Positions 35,901 through 50,900 of a stretch of DNA of 64,000 bases are shown here, piece by piece. Made by a program: the position numbers and the translations under genes. Source of the stretch: Owenia fusiformis (lineage: Eukaryota > Annelida > Polychaeta > Sabellida > Oweniidae); assembly GCA_903813345.2 (NCBI GenBank), contig CAIIXF020000011.1, forward strand, positions 22,799,754 to 22,863,753, in the 5' to 3' direction. Under the pieces are notes generated by a model that did no database searches, was not told the DNA's origin, and worked only from the letters and a program-made list of their open reading frames with translations. How positions within the stretch are numbered: position 1 is the first letter of the stretch; the number at the start of each line of letters is the position of its first letter.

Positions 35901-38900
35901 TCCCTTCCTGAGAGTATCAATCCTGGCCAGCACTTCTCCATACACCTCATTCATCTGAAGTCACATATAAAAATGTTTTTCCATAATGCAAAAATTTGAA
36001 ATTTCAAGAAGACAAAAAACTGTAATACTAGGCCATCAATAAAAAAAGTGCACTTCTACAATAGTACAATAACATCATTTCTAAGGGCAATATAGTGAAA
36101 TATTGGACCAAGGGCCAAAGGCCCAAGTTCCAATATTTCACTATATTGCTCGCAGAAATGACGTTATTAGTATTATTACCACCGTTAACGACCAGGGCTG
36201 AAATAGCAAGAAAATCTTACGCACTAAACGATATCTAATTTTCCAGGTAAAAATTGCCGGTCCAGAATATATTCTAGACTGGTCCATATGGACCACCACT
36301 ATGACGTCACACATTTCTCAGGTCGATATAGTAAAATGAACGCCTTCTAAACTAGCACTAAAACCCCTAGAACTGGCCCGGCAAGGTGGTAATAATTCCA
36401 TTTGAATTCAATTTAATTTACTTCAAAATGAATAAAGGTGGCAGCATCTGATAATGAAATTCAATGCAAAATTTTTAACATTTCATATTATGGAATAGTC
36501 AACTGAATGGACAGACAACATCCTTATAACAACTTATCACTATAGCAACAGCATAAAAGGTCCTACCTGAGATTCATAGTTACCACGGAGAGATGAAAGT
36601 TGGTTGAGGAGTCGCATACTCAACTCACACCACTTCTTAGCTTCCATATAGTTACTGGCACTGAAATTATAAAATTTTAAAACATTGTATCATAATATAT
36701 CATGGAAACATAAGGAAAATTAGGGATCCTGAGAGCAGGTTCAAGATAGTCACTGCATTTTATTTTTCCATTTCAATTGACATACAGTAGTTTAAGAAAA
36801 ACCCTTTTAGTTTTAGAAATGAAAAATGTTTATTGAATTGTTGCAAAATAAAACTTCTCTCGTCAATTCATATTACAGTCATGACTCTTTGATTGAAGGA
36901 AGTTGACACTGCACCCATTTTAGATTTTGAAAACAAGTAAAACCGGACTTGAAAATTGATTTCAACATGCTTGATTAGAAAAATCATGAAAATGCCATAT
37001 TTTGACCGTTTTTGATAAAATTATGAAAACAAGAATCTTGCACCTGTTTGAGAATACTGTAGCCCCCATTAAAAAGACAAATACCCCACACATGCCACAT
37101 AATGCTCTCATATAAAGTTGCGCCTAAGTACAAGATCATACCTGTACAGGTGTATCCCACAGTTCCAGGCTTTCGTCATCAGCCAAAGTGTCTCCATCTC
37201 AGGGAAATTATCCTGAAAATATATAGATGATGTATAGATTTTATTATTGGCAGCAGTTCAAACCAATTCTCTAAAAACATACATGTACCTGCCCGAGGGG
37301 GGGGGGTTCTGCACAATTCTTTGCATTTTGGTTCTAAAATTCGCATATTTGCAGATTATTAATGTAAACACTCAGAAAATGGAACCCATTATTTGAAAAA
37401 TGGATATCAATTTTCAGAATCCGGCTTCTGATCTTTAAAATGGTCTAAAAGGGAAATAGTTTTCTAGTTCCCCTATGGAGATTCCCAGATCCCCCTGACC
37501 TCTTTACACTATGCCCTGCTTACTTTTAACAACATGATCTCCATCAAATGACACTTTTAGGTAGATAAAAACAATTTGATCCTGTGAAATACATGAAACA
37601 AAGAATAATTCAACTAACAACACAACAAAACAAGGCATTAACAAGAGAAAGTGTCACTGGAAATGTCCATAATTACAAAAGTGTAACAATTTATCACAGA
37701 CATCACCCAGGAAAATAAGAGTTAAAACACAGAACAACTGTGTGAATATTTTCATAACTCATGACTAAAGAACCTTTGCTCTAGTTTCCAAGAGATTCAC
37801 TATCTCAGTATAGTAGGTCCAAGTTTCCTCTTTGCTAGTGTCACATTGGAGGGAGAGGGACACTAAACTATGGAAGTTCTTGCTAAAAAATGTTATAAGA
37901 TTACCATTATAGAGTCTCATACTAGTATTGCTCACATAGAGAAAAGACATGTGACATTGCTATTTCAAAGATGTACATTATAAATTGTATTGTCTTGAAC
38001 TCAGAAATGAACATTTTGACTTATTATACAAGTTATGTTGGTATTATATTCATGATCACGATGATGCATATACATTTTAATCATAATAAAATTGCACAAG
38101 TATACTGCATACCTGCATTTTGCAAAGTCTGGGTTTTCCATCTGTAAATGTTTCTTGATTGCCACCTTCAGAGCTCTAATGCTGATGCTGCGGTTCTCTG
38201 CTGGCGGTTCTAGAGCAAGTGCTAAAAACAACGAATTGAAGTTGTACAATGTTCAGCAAGGTACTATCATTACACAATGTCAAAACCTGTAAATCATTAC
38301 CAAAGTGTAACATTTGTTACAGATACTGAAACCAGATGTCAACTAATGATGCCAAACTCCAAATGTCAGTTACGAAAAATGAAGCCATTAAACGCTTGGT
38401 GATGGCGCAAAAAGGTCAATGCACCATATAAGCCAATCTCTGATTCATTCTTTCTTGTTTTTTCAGTTCCTGTATAAATGCTTTGATCCTGTCAGTATTC
38501 AAACTCACAACAAACCAGTTTTATAACAATTCTACAGTTCAAGTATCCTTTATCTAGCATGATCCGGCTCATTTTTAATCAAATCATTTGAGTAATCATG
38601 AAATAAGGACACTACCTGCTATGCTCTCAAATGTCTTAGGTTCAGAGTTAGGCATGGCTAGGGCATTCTCCAAGACTTGTTCCAGTGTTGGATCTCCAAG
38701 CTTTGCCTTGGCTTCAAACTCATATAGCACCAATAGTATTGGTGTTGTGTCTTTGCTTCTTTCTGGAATTATAATAATTTATCAACATGAACACTGGCAT
38801 GGCCCAAAACATCTTGGAGATCTAACTGGACATGACTCTTGAATATTAGGATTATTAACATCATAGTAGTTTTGAATATTCATATTTCAAGATTTTGAAA

Positions 38901-41900
38901 AACATAAAATAGAAAGGCAAAGAACTTGGCATTAACTAAAACGATAATGTGCCGCTAACTGTTTCATATGTGTATGTGTTATCTTAATTTCCTCCATATT
39001 GAAGATTAAAAACATTTCAAATTTACAATTCCTCAAATAAAATCGAACATTTAATAAACATATTCAAATTTTTACACTACTTCAGGCTCATCAACACCCA
39101 TGTATAACATTAAACTACACATATTTAGTATTATTTACATGTACAGTTACACTGTATAATCCACTGGGCCTGGCCAAAAGTGTTCAGATTAGTAGCCTAG
39201 GAGTTCACACTTCAAGGTTTCTTAAATATGAGAATCAATGGCAGAAAATAAATTTAGGACTGAGAAAAAGTATTCACATTGATACATACAGGTTTCACTC
39301 TATTTTTCATGACTATTGTTGAATTAGTATCTATTCACTTATTCTGAAACACTGAGATGTGAACACCTGCTAATCCAAACACTTTTTGACTGTCCCAGTG
39401 GTGTTCAGATTAAACAGGGTTTACTATATTTTGTTCTTGAGATATCACTCTATAACTACACAAACTGAACATACCTGTCTCATTGAGCTTGCCTTCATTT
39501 ATCCTTGCACAGATCTGTCTGCACTGGCTAATAAACTCTAACACCCGGTGAAGGCTTGATCTCTAAAAACATTCATAAGTTTGCATCAACAGCCTCTCTC
39601 ATTATAGATTGCAATTATTATTGATTAAAATATTGCCCTTTACCAATCCTAAAAAAAATCAATGATATGGGATCACCATGCAAAATAGTTCAATGAGGTA
39701 TTCTTTTGCAACAAACCACTGATAGGTGGGTCAACTTTTGGTGCCTGGAATAGGATTTGACAGATAGGTGGGTCAACTTTTGGTGCCTGGAATAGGATTT
39801 GACAGATAGGTGGGTCAACTTTTGGTGCCTGGAATAGGATTTGACAGATAGGTGGGTCAACTTTCGGTGCCTGGAATAGGATTTGATAGATAAGTGGGTC
39901 AACTTTTGGTGCCTGGAATAGGATTTGACAGATAGGTGGCTCAACTTTTGGTGCCTGGAATAGGATTTGACAGATAAGTGGGTCAACTTTTGGTGCCTGG
40001 AATAGGATTTGACAGATAAGTGGGTCAACTTTTGGTGCCTGGAATAGGATTTGACAGATAGGTGGGTCAACTTTCGGTGCCTGGAATAGGATTTGATAGA
40101 TAAGTGGGTCAACATTTGGTGCCTGGAATAGGATTTGACAGATAGGTGGGTCAACTTTTGGTGCCTGGAATAGGATTTGACAGATAAGTGGGTCAACTTT
40201 TGGTGCCTGGAATAGGATTTGACAGATAGGTGGGTCAACTTTCTGCGCCTGGAATAGAATTTGATAGACAGGTATAATAGCTTTCTGTGCCTGGAATAGA
40301 ATTTTACAGATGTAGTAGGTGGGACAACTTTCTGTGCCTGGAATAGAATTTTACAGATGTAGTAGGTGGGTCAACTTTCTGTGCCTGGCACAGGATTTGA
40401 GAGATAGGTGGGACAACTTTTTTATGCTTGGTATAGAATTTGACAGACAGGTGTACCTTCCAAAAATGAACCCCTCATTAGCAACCTCCAACAAACATAA
40501 TAGTAGAATTTGACTATATTTGCTATACATGTATATAATGGTATAGGTGGAAATTTTACTAAAATGAAGACATTAACAATAGACTGCAATTGAAAACAAT
40601 ATGGGTGTATATATTTATGATTACAAATACTCAACATACAGTCAATATAAAAATATACATAGAGGTTATTTAATGGGAGGGATAGAACATGAATTTTATT
40701 CTGAGGGAAAATAAGATATTGGCCAAGGAAAACATCATATTGACCGAGGACGATAGCCCGAGTGTCAATATGATATTTTCCGAGGCCAATATCATATTTT
40801 CTCAATGAAAAAATTCATATTCCATCACAACCATCAATAACCTATTTAATCATTTTCTAAAACTTATTTATTTCTATTTTTGTATGTCATCACCCAATGA
40901 TTGTGACATAAAATGTTATAATTTATCATATAATATTTTCAGAAATTAGAAATTACTAGGAATAGTTCTGATACGGGATCTGATATGGGATTTTTGCTGA
41001 TACGGGATCCAATTTGGGATTTTGGCTGATACGAGATCTGATACGGGATTTTTTTAATATCAATTTTATTCCCTGTTATTTTCCCAGGGAAAACATGTTA
41101 TTATGGAATACCATATCATATTTGATACCCTTTCAGATTTCAGATTGCTATTTTGCTTTTTTAAAAGAGGGCTTCATCTACAATGTCCGCCAACAGACAA
41201 AATTACATTGAGTGGTTTTAAAAAGCGTTCATCAATTATGAATTCAATTTGATTATTATAATTTAATTTCATTCAGATGAACGTAGGATGAATGAATCAA
41301 TCTTGTTTTATCTACGCTTATGAGAACTTTTTGTATACAGTGTTATATCTGCAACGTTATCGGACAGAAATTATCATTCTGGTGGTAAAACAATTAGCAA
41401 CAGACACTAATATGGGATTAATTCACTTAAGTGATTAATTCTTACACAATATACTTGTATTATTGATGAAATCTATCGTACTCTCCATTGAATTATTCAC
41501 TGGGTTACAATTAGAAAATAATAGTTCAGATACTGCTTATAGTGGAGAAGTGGATTAAAAGCTTACATTAGGATTACAGATTCAGATTTAGATTTTAGGA
41601 TTACGTGTATTCTGCAAAACTACTGCATATATCTTCTTTAAATTCAATGCTGATATAGTGTGGTAGGCCAACATTTGAATGTGACTGTTCATAGACCAAA
41701 TATAGGTTGGAAGTAACAATTTACCGGTAGATAATGCACTGATGGAAAATATCATCATTTGAATGTGACTGTCCATTTATATAGGATAAGTGCAAACATT
41801 GGTTGGAAATAATTTGCTGCCAGGTAATGATGGAAAATATCACATTTAACTCCAGGTTAGACATAGGCCTATATTCCAACAATGAAAATATCACAAATAG

Positions 41901-44900
41901 AAGTTTCAGTTCCAAAAATATTTCACAATCACAAAATACAACATGCTTTGAAGATTCTTTTGAAGAACAACTTATGACATTTATACTTCTGACAGTGTTA
42001 TCTAATGTTGTCATTGGTCTTGGACTAATAGGAAACATATTGTCATTCTTGGTGCTTTCAAAGGAGAAAGCTTCAGACACAAGTAGAGTATTTCTTCTAA
42101 AGGTGTTAACCATAACAGACTCAATATTTCTTCTTGCGATGATTCCCTTTCTGCTCTTCTATAGCCATGCATATGGAGGACTTAACTTTGAGACTCACAC
42201 TTATCTATTCGATACAGTTTTAGATGTAGTACTACTGCCAATTGTGTCGACAGCATCTACCCTTACTACATGGATGGTTGTTTTAGTGACCACTGACAGA
42301 TATACATATTGTGAAGCCATTTCGTGCGAAGACATTGCTAACTGTCAAAAGAATGAAATGGACTGTTGGATGCCTAGTAGTTGGTGCATTTCTCTATAAT
42401 ATACCAAGATACTTTGAATATCTTGATGATATTGAAATAGTTATGAATTCCAGCTATCGACTGATCTATGAAATGACTTTAAATGCAATCTTTCGGTACT
42501 TTGGACCCGTTTTAACAGTTTTCATCCTGAACCTGAGACTGGTTCAGTCGATAGGAAAATCTCAATCAAAACATAAAGAACTGACATGCAAAGAAGTTGA
42601 AGAGAGAAATCATGCCATTGTTATGATTGCCATTGTGTTTGTTTTTATAATATGTTCAGTGTCCAATGTGATAACTGCAGTCACAAGAATGTTGCAAATA
42701 TACAATGTTATTTCAATTGCTTGTTACCATAGCAATAGGATGATAAATGTTTCCACATTTTTTCTCATATGCAATTCATCATTTAATTTTGTGATATATT
42801 TAATGATTGGTAAATCGTTTCGGAAGAAGTTCAAACAAATGATTATGAGAAAAATAATTCACCAATAGTCCAAAGTGAAGAAAAACAATTTCATTTCAAT
42901 ACACAGTGACATTTTCATTAAAACACAGTCTGTTTTGTTCTGCTAAATATTTAATCAACTCCCTTTAATTTGCTCCTCTGATAATTTCACCCTACTTGCC
43001 TTTAATTGTAATAACTAGAACAAGGCATTGACATGACAAAGTGTCACCACCTAGTTGCTCATAATATTATAAGTTCAATCTTAAGTCAGATTTGAATTTC
43101 AAAAAACTTTTGATTTTGAAAAGAAAATTAGTCGATTTGAGGCAAGTTGAAAAAAGACCTCTTTTGACCCTGAGAAGGTCATTGAAGGTAAAATCTCAAA
43201 TCTAAAGTCAGATTTGAACTTCTAAGAACTTGTAGATGATTTAGGAAAAATTGATCATTTTGATGCAATTTGAAAAAAAAACTTTTTGAACTTGAGAAGG
43301 TCATTGAAGACAAAATATTGTTTTGACCTTGAGAATATCATTGAAGGTCAAATCTATAGTCAGATTTGAACTTTTGAAAACTTCTAGATGATTTTGAAAA
43401 AAGAAATTGGTCAATTTGAAACAAGTTGAAAAAACACAACTTTTTGACCTTGAGAAGGTCACTGAAGGTCAAATATTTTTTTGACGTTGAGAATGTCACT
43501 GAAGGTCAAATTTATAGTCAGATTTGAACTTTTGAGAATTTCTAGATGATTTTGAAAAAAATGGTCAATCTGAAGTTGAAAAAAGACCTTTTTGACATTT
43601 TTTTTACCTTGAGAAGGTCAATGAAGGTCAATTCTCAAATCTTAAGCCAGATTTGAACTTCTGATAACTTGTAGATGATTTTAAGTTATTGGAAGTTTTA
43701 AGAAATTTGATTGTCAACCACCAACTGCCATCCATCGATCACCAACCAAGAGACCATAATACGAGTAATATGTCACCACATTTTGGTTTTGTTGGTGACA
43801 TGAAAATGGCAATTAACAGAGAAGAAAATCTTCATGCCTTAAAACATCTTGAGCAACTTCCTAATTTTCATAAGTGGGCAAACTCCCATGTCTTCACGAA
43901 TTATGGGCAATTTCCCATGTCTTCACATATTATGGGTGTGAAATTTCCCATTTCTTCAAAATTCATAGGTGATTACCTCAGATTGAATATCTCATGCTAC
44001 ATGTTGTTGAAAATAAAACGTTAATTCAATAAGCATTTAGTACAGAGGTGATGATTAAATAGGTCATTTTAAAAATTTTCTTACATTTCTGATATGTGAC
44101 TTCTACAGTATAGTAAAAATAATTGCCTTACATTTATTTGATTCACTTGTCCAACCAATTTTGATGTATGGTTCAGAAACATATCAAGTCACTTGAAACT
44201 ATTCACCTGTCCTTTTTAAAAAGCATTCTTGGTGTGAAAACATCAACTGCAACCCTAGCAGTCTATGGAGAGCTGGGTCGTTTCCCCCTTAATTTGTGCT
44301 TTGATATTCGTCTTATTAAATATTGGATACGGCTTATACAACTTTGTCCAGATAACCTCCTTTATAAAGCATATCTATATGACTATGAAATGTACAGTTT
44401 AGGATTTAAAAATACTTGGTCAAGTAAGGTTCATAATATTTAAAAGATTGTAATCTCCAAAGCACTTGGAATGAACAAGTTGTTGAGGATGACAATGTAT
44501 TAAAAAAGAACCTAACTAAAACATAGCACCAGTTTTAAGAACATACATTAAATTCAAAACAACTTTTGAAAGAGAACAATATTTAAGCCTTCAAAACAAA
44601 AATCACTGGCAATCATTTTCACAACTGAGCTAAGTTCACATAAGTTACAAATAGAACTGGGTAGAAAGATGAAAGATTATGTAACTTTTGTGGGGAAATA
44701 GAAAATGAGGTTCATTTCATGATTAAATGCCAAATACATAGAGAAAATAGAAAAATATTGTTTGACAACATCACTAGCAAAATTAATGTTGATCAACATG
44801 ATCCTGAAAATACATTCATTATGTTAATTTCTTCAAAAGATAAATATGTGCAAAAGCAAGTTGGAAGTTTTATTACAAAATCATTCAAAAACTTAAACTT

Positions 44901-47900
44901 GCCTGGAGATTAACATTTTGGGTGCATCACACTTAAAGTATATCATAATATATGTAAATAACAAGTTTTTTGTATAAATTGTATATATTAGTGTAGTGTA
45001 GTTATGTACAATTTCATTTTGTAATGACTAATATGTCAGGTCATGACATCTAAAGAGTCAATAAAAGATATATACTATGTCATGGATCAAATAGTAATTT
45101 TGTCCATAGGAAAACATGGCTTTTACTTGAGGAATGATTAGCCTTCTCTTAACTGTTTTACCCTTTTTGCCTCAAATAAATATCTATTAAAGAATTTCTG
45201 TTTTTGCTTTTCGGGAACTATTTCATATATGTGATAGATGCATAAATTCATGATGTTTCTCAAATTCAAGTTGGTCAAAATGGGTGTTTAGGTGTGTAAA
45301 AGTCAAAAATTTCAGGTGAGTGGACCACCCACATGCTACAATGTTTGGAGTCCCCAGGATGAAGACTTTTCTTAACCCAGGGGCATCTTCATCTTAAGAG
45401 AGACTACTGGTAAGTATGCCATATATGAGTGTAGCCACACATGGGGCTAATATTTTACATATTTTCATTATTCAAGCAATTTTCAACTGAAACTATAAAA
45501 CTGCCTAAACAATTTAATTTTGTCTCATCATTTTTAGATTGTGGTTACACCCCTGTTATGTATGTATATGTACATACCTTGTCTACTTCATCTGAGATGG
45601 TCTTAGATGTATGCAAGCAGGCAGCAGCAGCCATTAACATGCAGGTCTTCTGTCTCACCAGGTTTGCCATGTCACTGGGGCACAGGTTAGCAAACTAAAA
45701 CATTTTCAAAATAGAAATATTTTTAAGTCATGCCCATGGTGAATGGTAGAAATGGTAAACTTTTAAGGTAGCAACCAAAGGTATTACACTTGCACTGGTT
45801 TTAAGTTCAAACTTTTGAGTAAAATTAATCTAAATCAGATTCATTTTTACTTGCTATATGATTCACCTGACATTGTTAAGCCACTTATTAACAGGCCAAC
45901 ATGCCCTTTAAAACTGTCCGGTGATACACCTCTACAAGTGAAACACTTCAGAGACCAATGATATAATGATTTATTTCATATGAGCCTCTGTAAGTGTAAC
46001 ATATCTAACTTTGAATAACCTTACCTTGTAGCACATGTTGAACATTGTATACATGTCTTTGTATGTATCATCACACTGCAGAGCAACATTCCAAGCTGGA
46101 AAAAATCAGAGAAAATGATGGGAGTGGGAGAGCAAGCCTTTTGGTTGTACATTCTGTATATAACATTTGGCTAGTGTTTTATCTTTTTAAAAAATACACA
46201 TTTTGTGTTGTAACTCAGTCAAAATAGCTGAAATATGTAAAATGTAAAAATTAAACACTATGTAGAACTGTGAAAGCTTGTCACCAGAATCTAACTCTCA
46301 AAAATAAGAGGTACATGTATCAAAGTGGCGAATGCTTTTAAATTTTGAGATATTTTACGAAAAATAGATACTTTATTTAAGAGGGAGAAATTAGAGATAC
46401 GAGACAAGTGTCATCTTTATATTGACCTAAAACTATATAGAATACCACCATTAATTACATGTATTAGCCCATTCTTATATTGCATAAATCAGTCTGTTCA
46501 TAATGCACCATTCCTACTATGTATCTAATACGCATGGGTTCAATGCAGGACTACATATTTTCACAAACCTATTTTCATAAACCAGGTAGCCTCTTGTTGG
46601 ATGTACATCGCAGGTACACTGTCATGCTGAGGAGACGTCAATGTATTGTAAGCCTTGGTAAGATAGCTCTCTAGGCAAGACAGCTCTGTACTGCAATAAG
46701 ATAAAATAACATACTGATATATAGGAGGTACTTTCATGCAAGTTTATTTCCAAATAGGGTCAGCAGGTGGCACTAAACATCAAAGCACGAGATAAAAACT
46801 ACATGTATCTAGCTAAAAATCATGCATGTTTCAATATTTTCTCAAAACAATATTCTCTGGGAAAAGGAATACAACAAGCCAAGTACTTTATCAGATCATA
46901 CAGTACATGAGTACACACAAGAACATCATTTATATAAAAAAGTAAGAAAAGTTACTATTTACATGAAATACAAGAACACAAATGTGTACAAAATGTCCCC
47001 ACCAAGTGGTGATCCCGTGAAATGGTTATCCTGAAAATGAGTAGACAAGACTTTACCAACACAATTTGAGGACGGAAAATCCAAAGTGGCCACCTTAAAG
47101 TTTACCCAGAATGCCAAAAATTTAGTCAGTTCTAGATTTTCATACTAAGAACCACCCCTGAAAATTTGAAATTGATCCGTCACACAGTTAACCAGAAAAC
47201 ATGTAAACAAGACTTTACAGACAAGATTTCAGGATGGAAAATCCAAAATGGCTGCCTTGACATTTACCAAGAATGTCAAAAAACTAATCTGTTTGTAGAT
47301 TTTCATACTAAGAATCATCCCTGAAAATATGAAATTGATCTACCAAACGGTTCACCTGAAAACGGGTAGACAAGACTTTACAGACAAGATTTTAGGACAG
47401 AAAATCCAAAATGGCTGCCTTAACATTTACGCAGAATGCAAAAAAAGTAATCAGATGTAGAAATCATCCCTGAAAATTTGAAATTGATCTATCAAACCGT
47501 TCACCTAAAAACGCGTAGACAAGACTTTACAGGCAAGACTTTAAGACGGAAAATCCCAAATGGCTGCCTTGACATTTACCCAGAATGCAAAAAAACTAAT
47601 CAGTTCTAGATTTTCATACTAAGAATCATTCCTGAAAATTTGAAATTGATCTACCAAACAGTTCACCTGAAAACGAGTAGACAAGACTTTACAGACAAGA
47701 TTTTAGGACGGAAAATCCAAAATGGCTGCCTTGACATTTACCCAGAATGCCAAAAAACTAATGAGATCTAGATTTTTATACTAAGAATCATCCCTGAAAA
47801 TTTGAAATTGATCCACCAAACGGTTCACCTGAAAACGCGCAGACAAGACTTCACAGACTTCACAGACAGACAAACAACCAGACAGACGGACGGACGGACG

Positions 47901-50900
47901 GACGGACGCGCCTAGGACGACAATATGGCCCCACACTATGTGGTGGGGACATAATAAAAGTAAAGTGTTAATGAACTTACATTTTCTTGTCATCTTCAGC
48001 TAAAAAAGTCAGTTTTAATCTAGTAAGACATCTGAGGGCGGTTAGAACTTGCTGTGCATCATTAGAACAATCGACCAAGCTCTCTAATGCTTTGATAGCA
48101 ACTGGGCGGTTGTTTTTCTGGAAAATAATGTAATAATTAGTTAAGAGGTACTGTACTTGTGGGAAATATAGAGACATATATCGATGGACTACTGAGCTTA
48201 GCATAATCATTTTTTGAAAATAAGATGATTCAAATATGTTCAAACATGATGAAACATTCAAATACAGATATGCTAAAACATTCAAAAATGTAGAAGTCAT
48301 TAAACATTCTTAACTTATACAAATTGACTTCATAATTACCTCAAACGCAAGCTGAGCAGCAAGACATATTAGTCCCTGTACATTATTGTCCCCTCCAGTC
48401 TGAGGACCTATTTTACTGTCCTTTACTCCATCAGTCAGATATGCACCCATCTTTTTAATAGCCTCAAGGGCTAAAACACAAATACATTTACTCTGAAAGC
48501 TGTTTTAATTCTGTATCTTTTGTTATGAGACTAAAATGGGTGATTAAATTCAACATGAAAATCTGATGTTACAAATCAAACGGTGATAATAATTTCTGAC
48601 ATTGGAAAACAGTATCATTAACAAAATAATATTTCATAACTGTTTGAGAATAAAGATACTATGTTTACTTAATTTTGATTGAGCCCCATCATATGAATTA
48701 AATCCACGCCATGAAACTGTTTCCTATATCCCTGATGAGATTTCAATTTGTATTAGTTTTTACCTTTGTCATCTTCCATCTGCAGAAGTGCAAGTTTGAA
48801 CTTGATGTACTGGGTGTGTGGAGATTTAACATCTGAACTCTCAGCAAGCTCTACAGCTTCTTTGGCCTGAAAGAGATGTGAACCATTCATTGTATTATGA
48901 TATACTACACTACAGCACACCAAACCACACTACATTACATTTCACTACACTTCATTACAGCAAGCTCTACAGCTTCTTTGGCCTGAAATAAATGTGTACT
49001 GTTCATTGTTTTAGACCATACTATACTACAGCACACCAAACCACACTTCACTACATTTCATTACAGCAAGCTCGACAGCTTCTTTGGCATGAAATAAATG
49101 TGAACTGTTCAGTATGTTAGATTATACTACACTACACTATACTACACTACACTACATTACATTACAGCAAGCTCAACAGCTTGTTTGGTCTGAAATAAAT
49201 GCAAACTGTTCATTGTATTAGACTATACTATACTACAGCATACAAAACCACACTTCACTACGCTACAATGCATTTCACTACACTACATTACAGCAAGCTC
49301 AACAGCTTGTTTGGCCTGAAATAAATGTAAACTGTTCATTATATTAGACTATATTATACTACAGCACACCAAACCACTCTACACTACATTACAGCAAGCT
49401 CTACAGCTTCTTTGGCATGAAATAAATGTGAACTGTTCAGAATGTTAGATTGTACTATACTAAACTACACTACACTATACTACACTACACTACACTACAT
49501 TACACTACACCATGTTACATTATTTGTTCCTAAATACTACTTAATAATAATAAAAGACAATCTATATCTATTATTTCCAATTTGGTATCTGTTATTCATA
49601 TTGAGACAAATTAGACAATGTCAACTGCAATATACAGATGCAGTGTTTCAACAATAGTACCTTATCCATGTTGTCCAACTGAAGGTAACATGATGCCCTG
49701 TTGCGGTGAAGCTTAGCTGCGTTAGCATCTTGGCCTTCAATCTTTGGGAACAAATTGTATGAATAATTGTACCATTGTAGTGCCTCTATAAAGTTCTTTT
49801 TCTGCAAAGTAATTGTAAATTGTTTTTTAGTTTTGTGAAGTTTAGCTGCACTAGCTTCTTCAATGGACTGGATGTAGGAATGGCTTGTCTTTCATCCTCT
49901 ACTGTAATACTAGATCATAATAATATACAGAGAAACTTGTGAAGTGGAAGTGGAACAAGATAGAATGTAGACTTGTATTGGGATTTCTGACTGAGATTGT
50001 GGATGTACTTAATTTCAGACGGCTCGAATAGTCTCTGCTGATAAATAGACAAATGTTATAAGTGGAAAACCTCCAAAGTGGAATAGTTTTAAGGGGTACC
50101 AAAGGTGTTCCACTTAGACAGGTTTTACTGTACATGTAAGTTTACCTCAAAGTTTTCCCCAGCAGTATCCCAGACAATTAGATGGAACCGCTTCTTATTT
50201 GCAACATCCAAGGCATGGCCTGTGTTGTGTTCTGCAAAAATAAATAAACTATATTAGTTAAATGGTTTGTAAGAACAAACATTATTCAACCCAGTGATCT
50301 CCCTAGCATTAGACCAACTGGTGCTTCACTCAGCTGAAAATTTGAAAATTACGAGGTTCCCTGTTTTAAATCTGTTTGCATCCTTCAACAAGGGCTATTT
50401 TGACAGAAAACAGGTGAAATTAGGCAACCCTTTGAGACAAAATCCCAGAGAGATCACTGCAACCCACAATGCACAAACTGATCTTTTGTGACTTGCTTTG
50501 CTGATCAAATTTTTTTATTAATGATTTATTTCCATAGAGAACTATATATATTACATGCAAGTGTCTGGTGCTTTGCAGATCTGCATTATAAGCCACAATA
50601 ATTAATTGAAAATTAAATAGTATCAATGCTACAGGTAGCCCCAAAAAATTGAAACCCACAATTTCTTTATGATGGCGGAATAATCTTCTTGTTGATAAGT
50701 AAACCCCTGTTTCACGCATTTAACACTCTATATGCCCAAGACATAAGTGCACACAATTCTATAATGCTTGCTTCAAATTACCTGTTTTAGTCACCCTGTA
50801 CATAGGTGGGGGGAGGGGTCAAGGAATTCTGCCAAAATTATCTCAAAATCATGCAGATTTAGCACAGTACAGCATAAATCTATGAGAACAAATCAATTTT

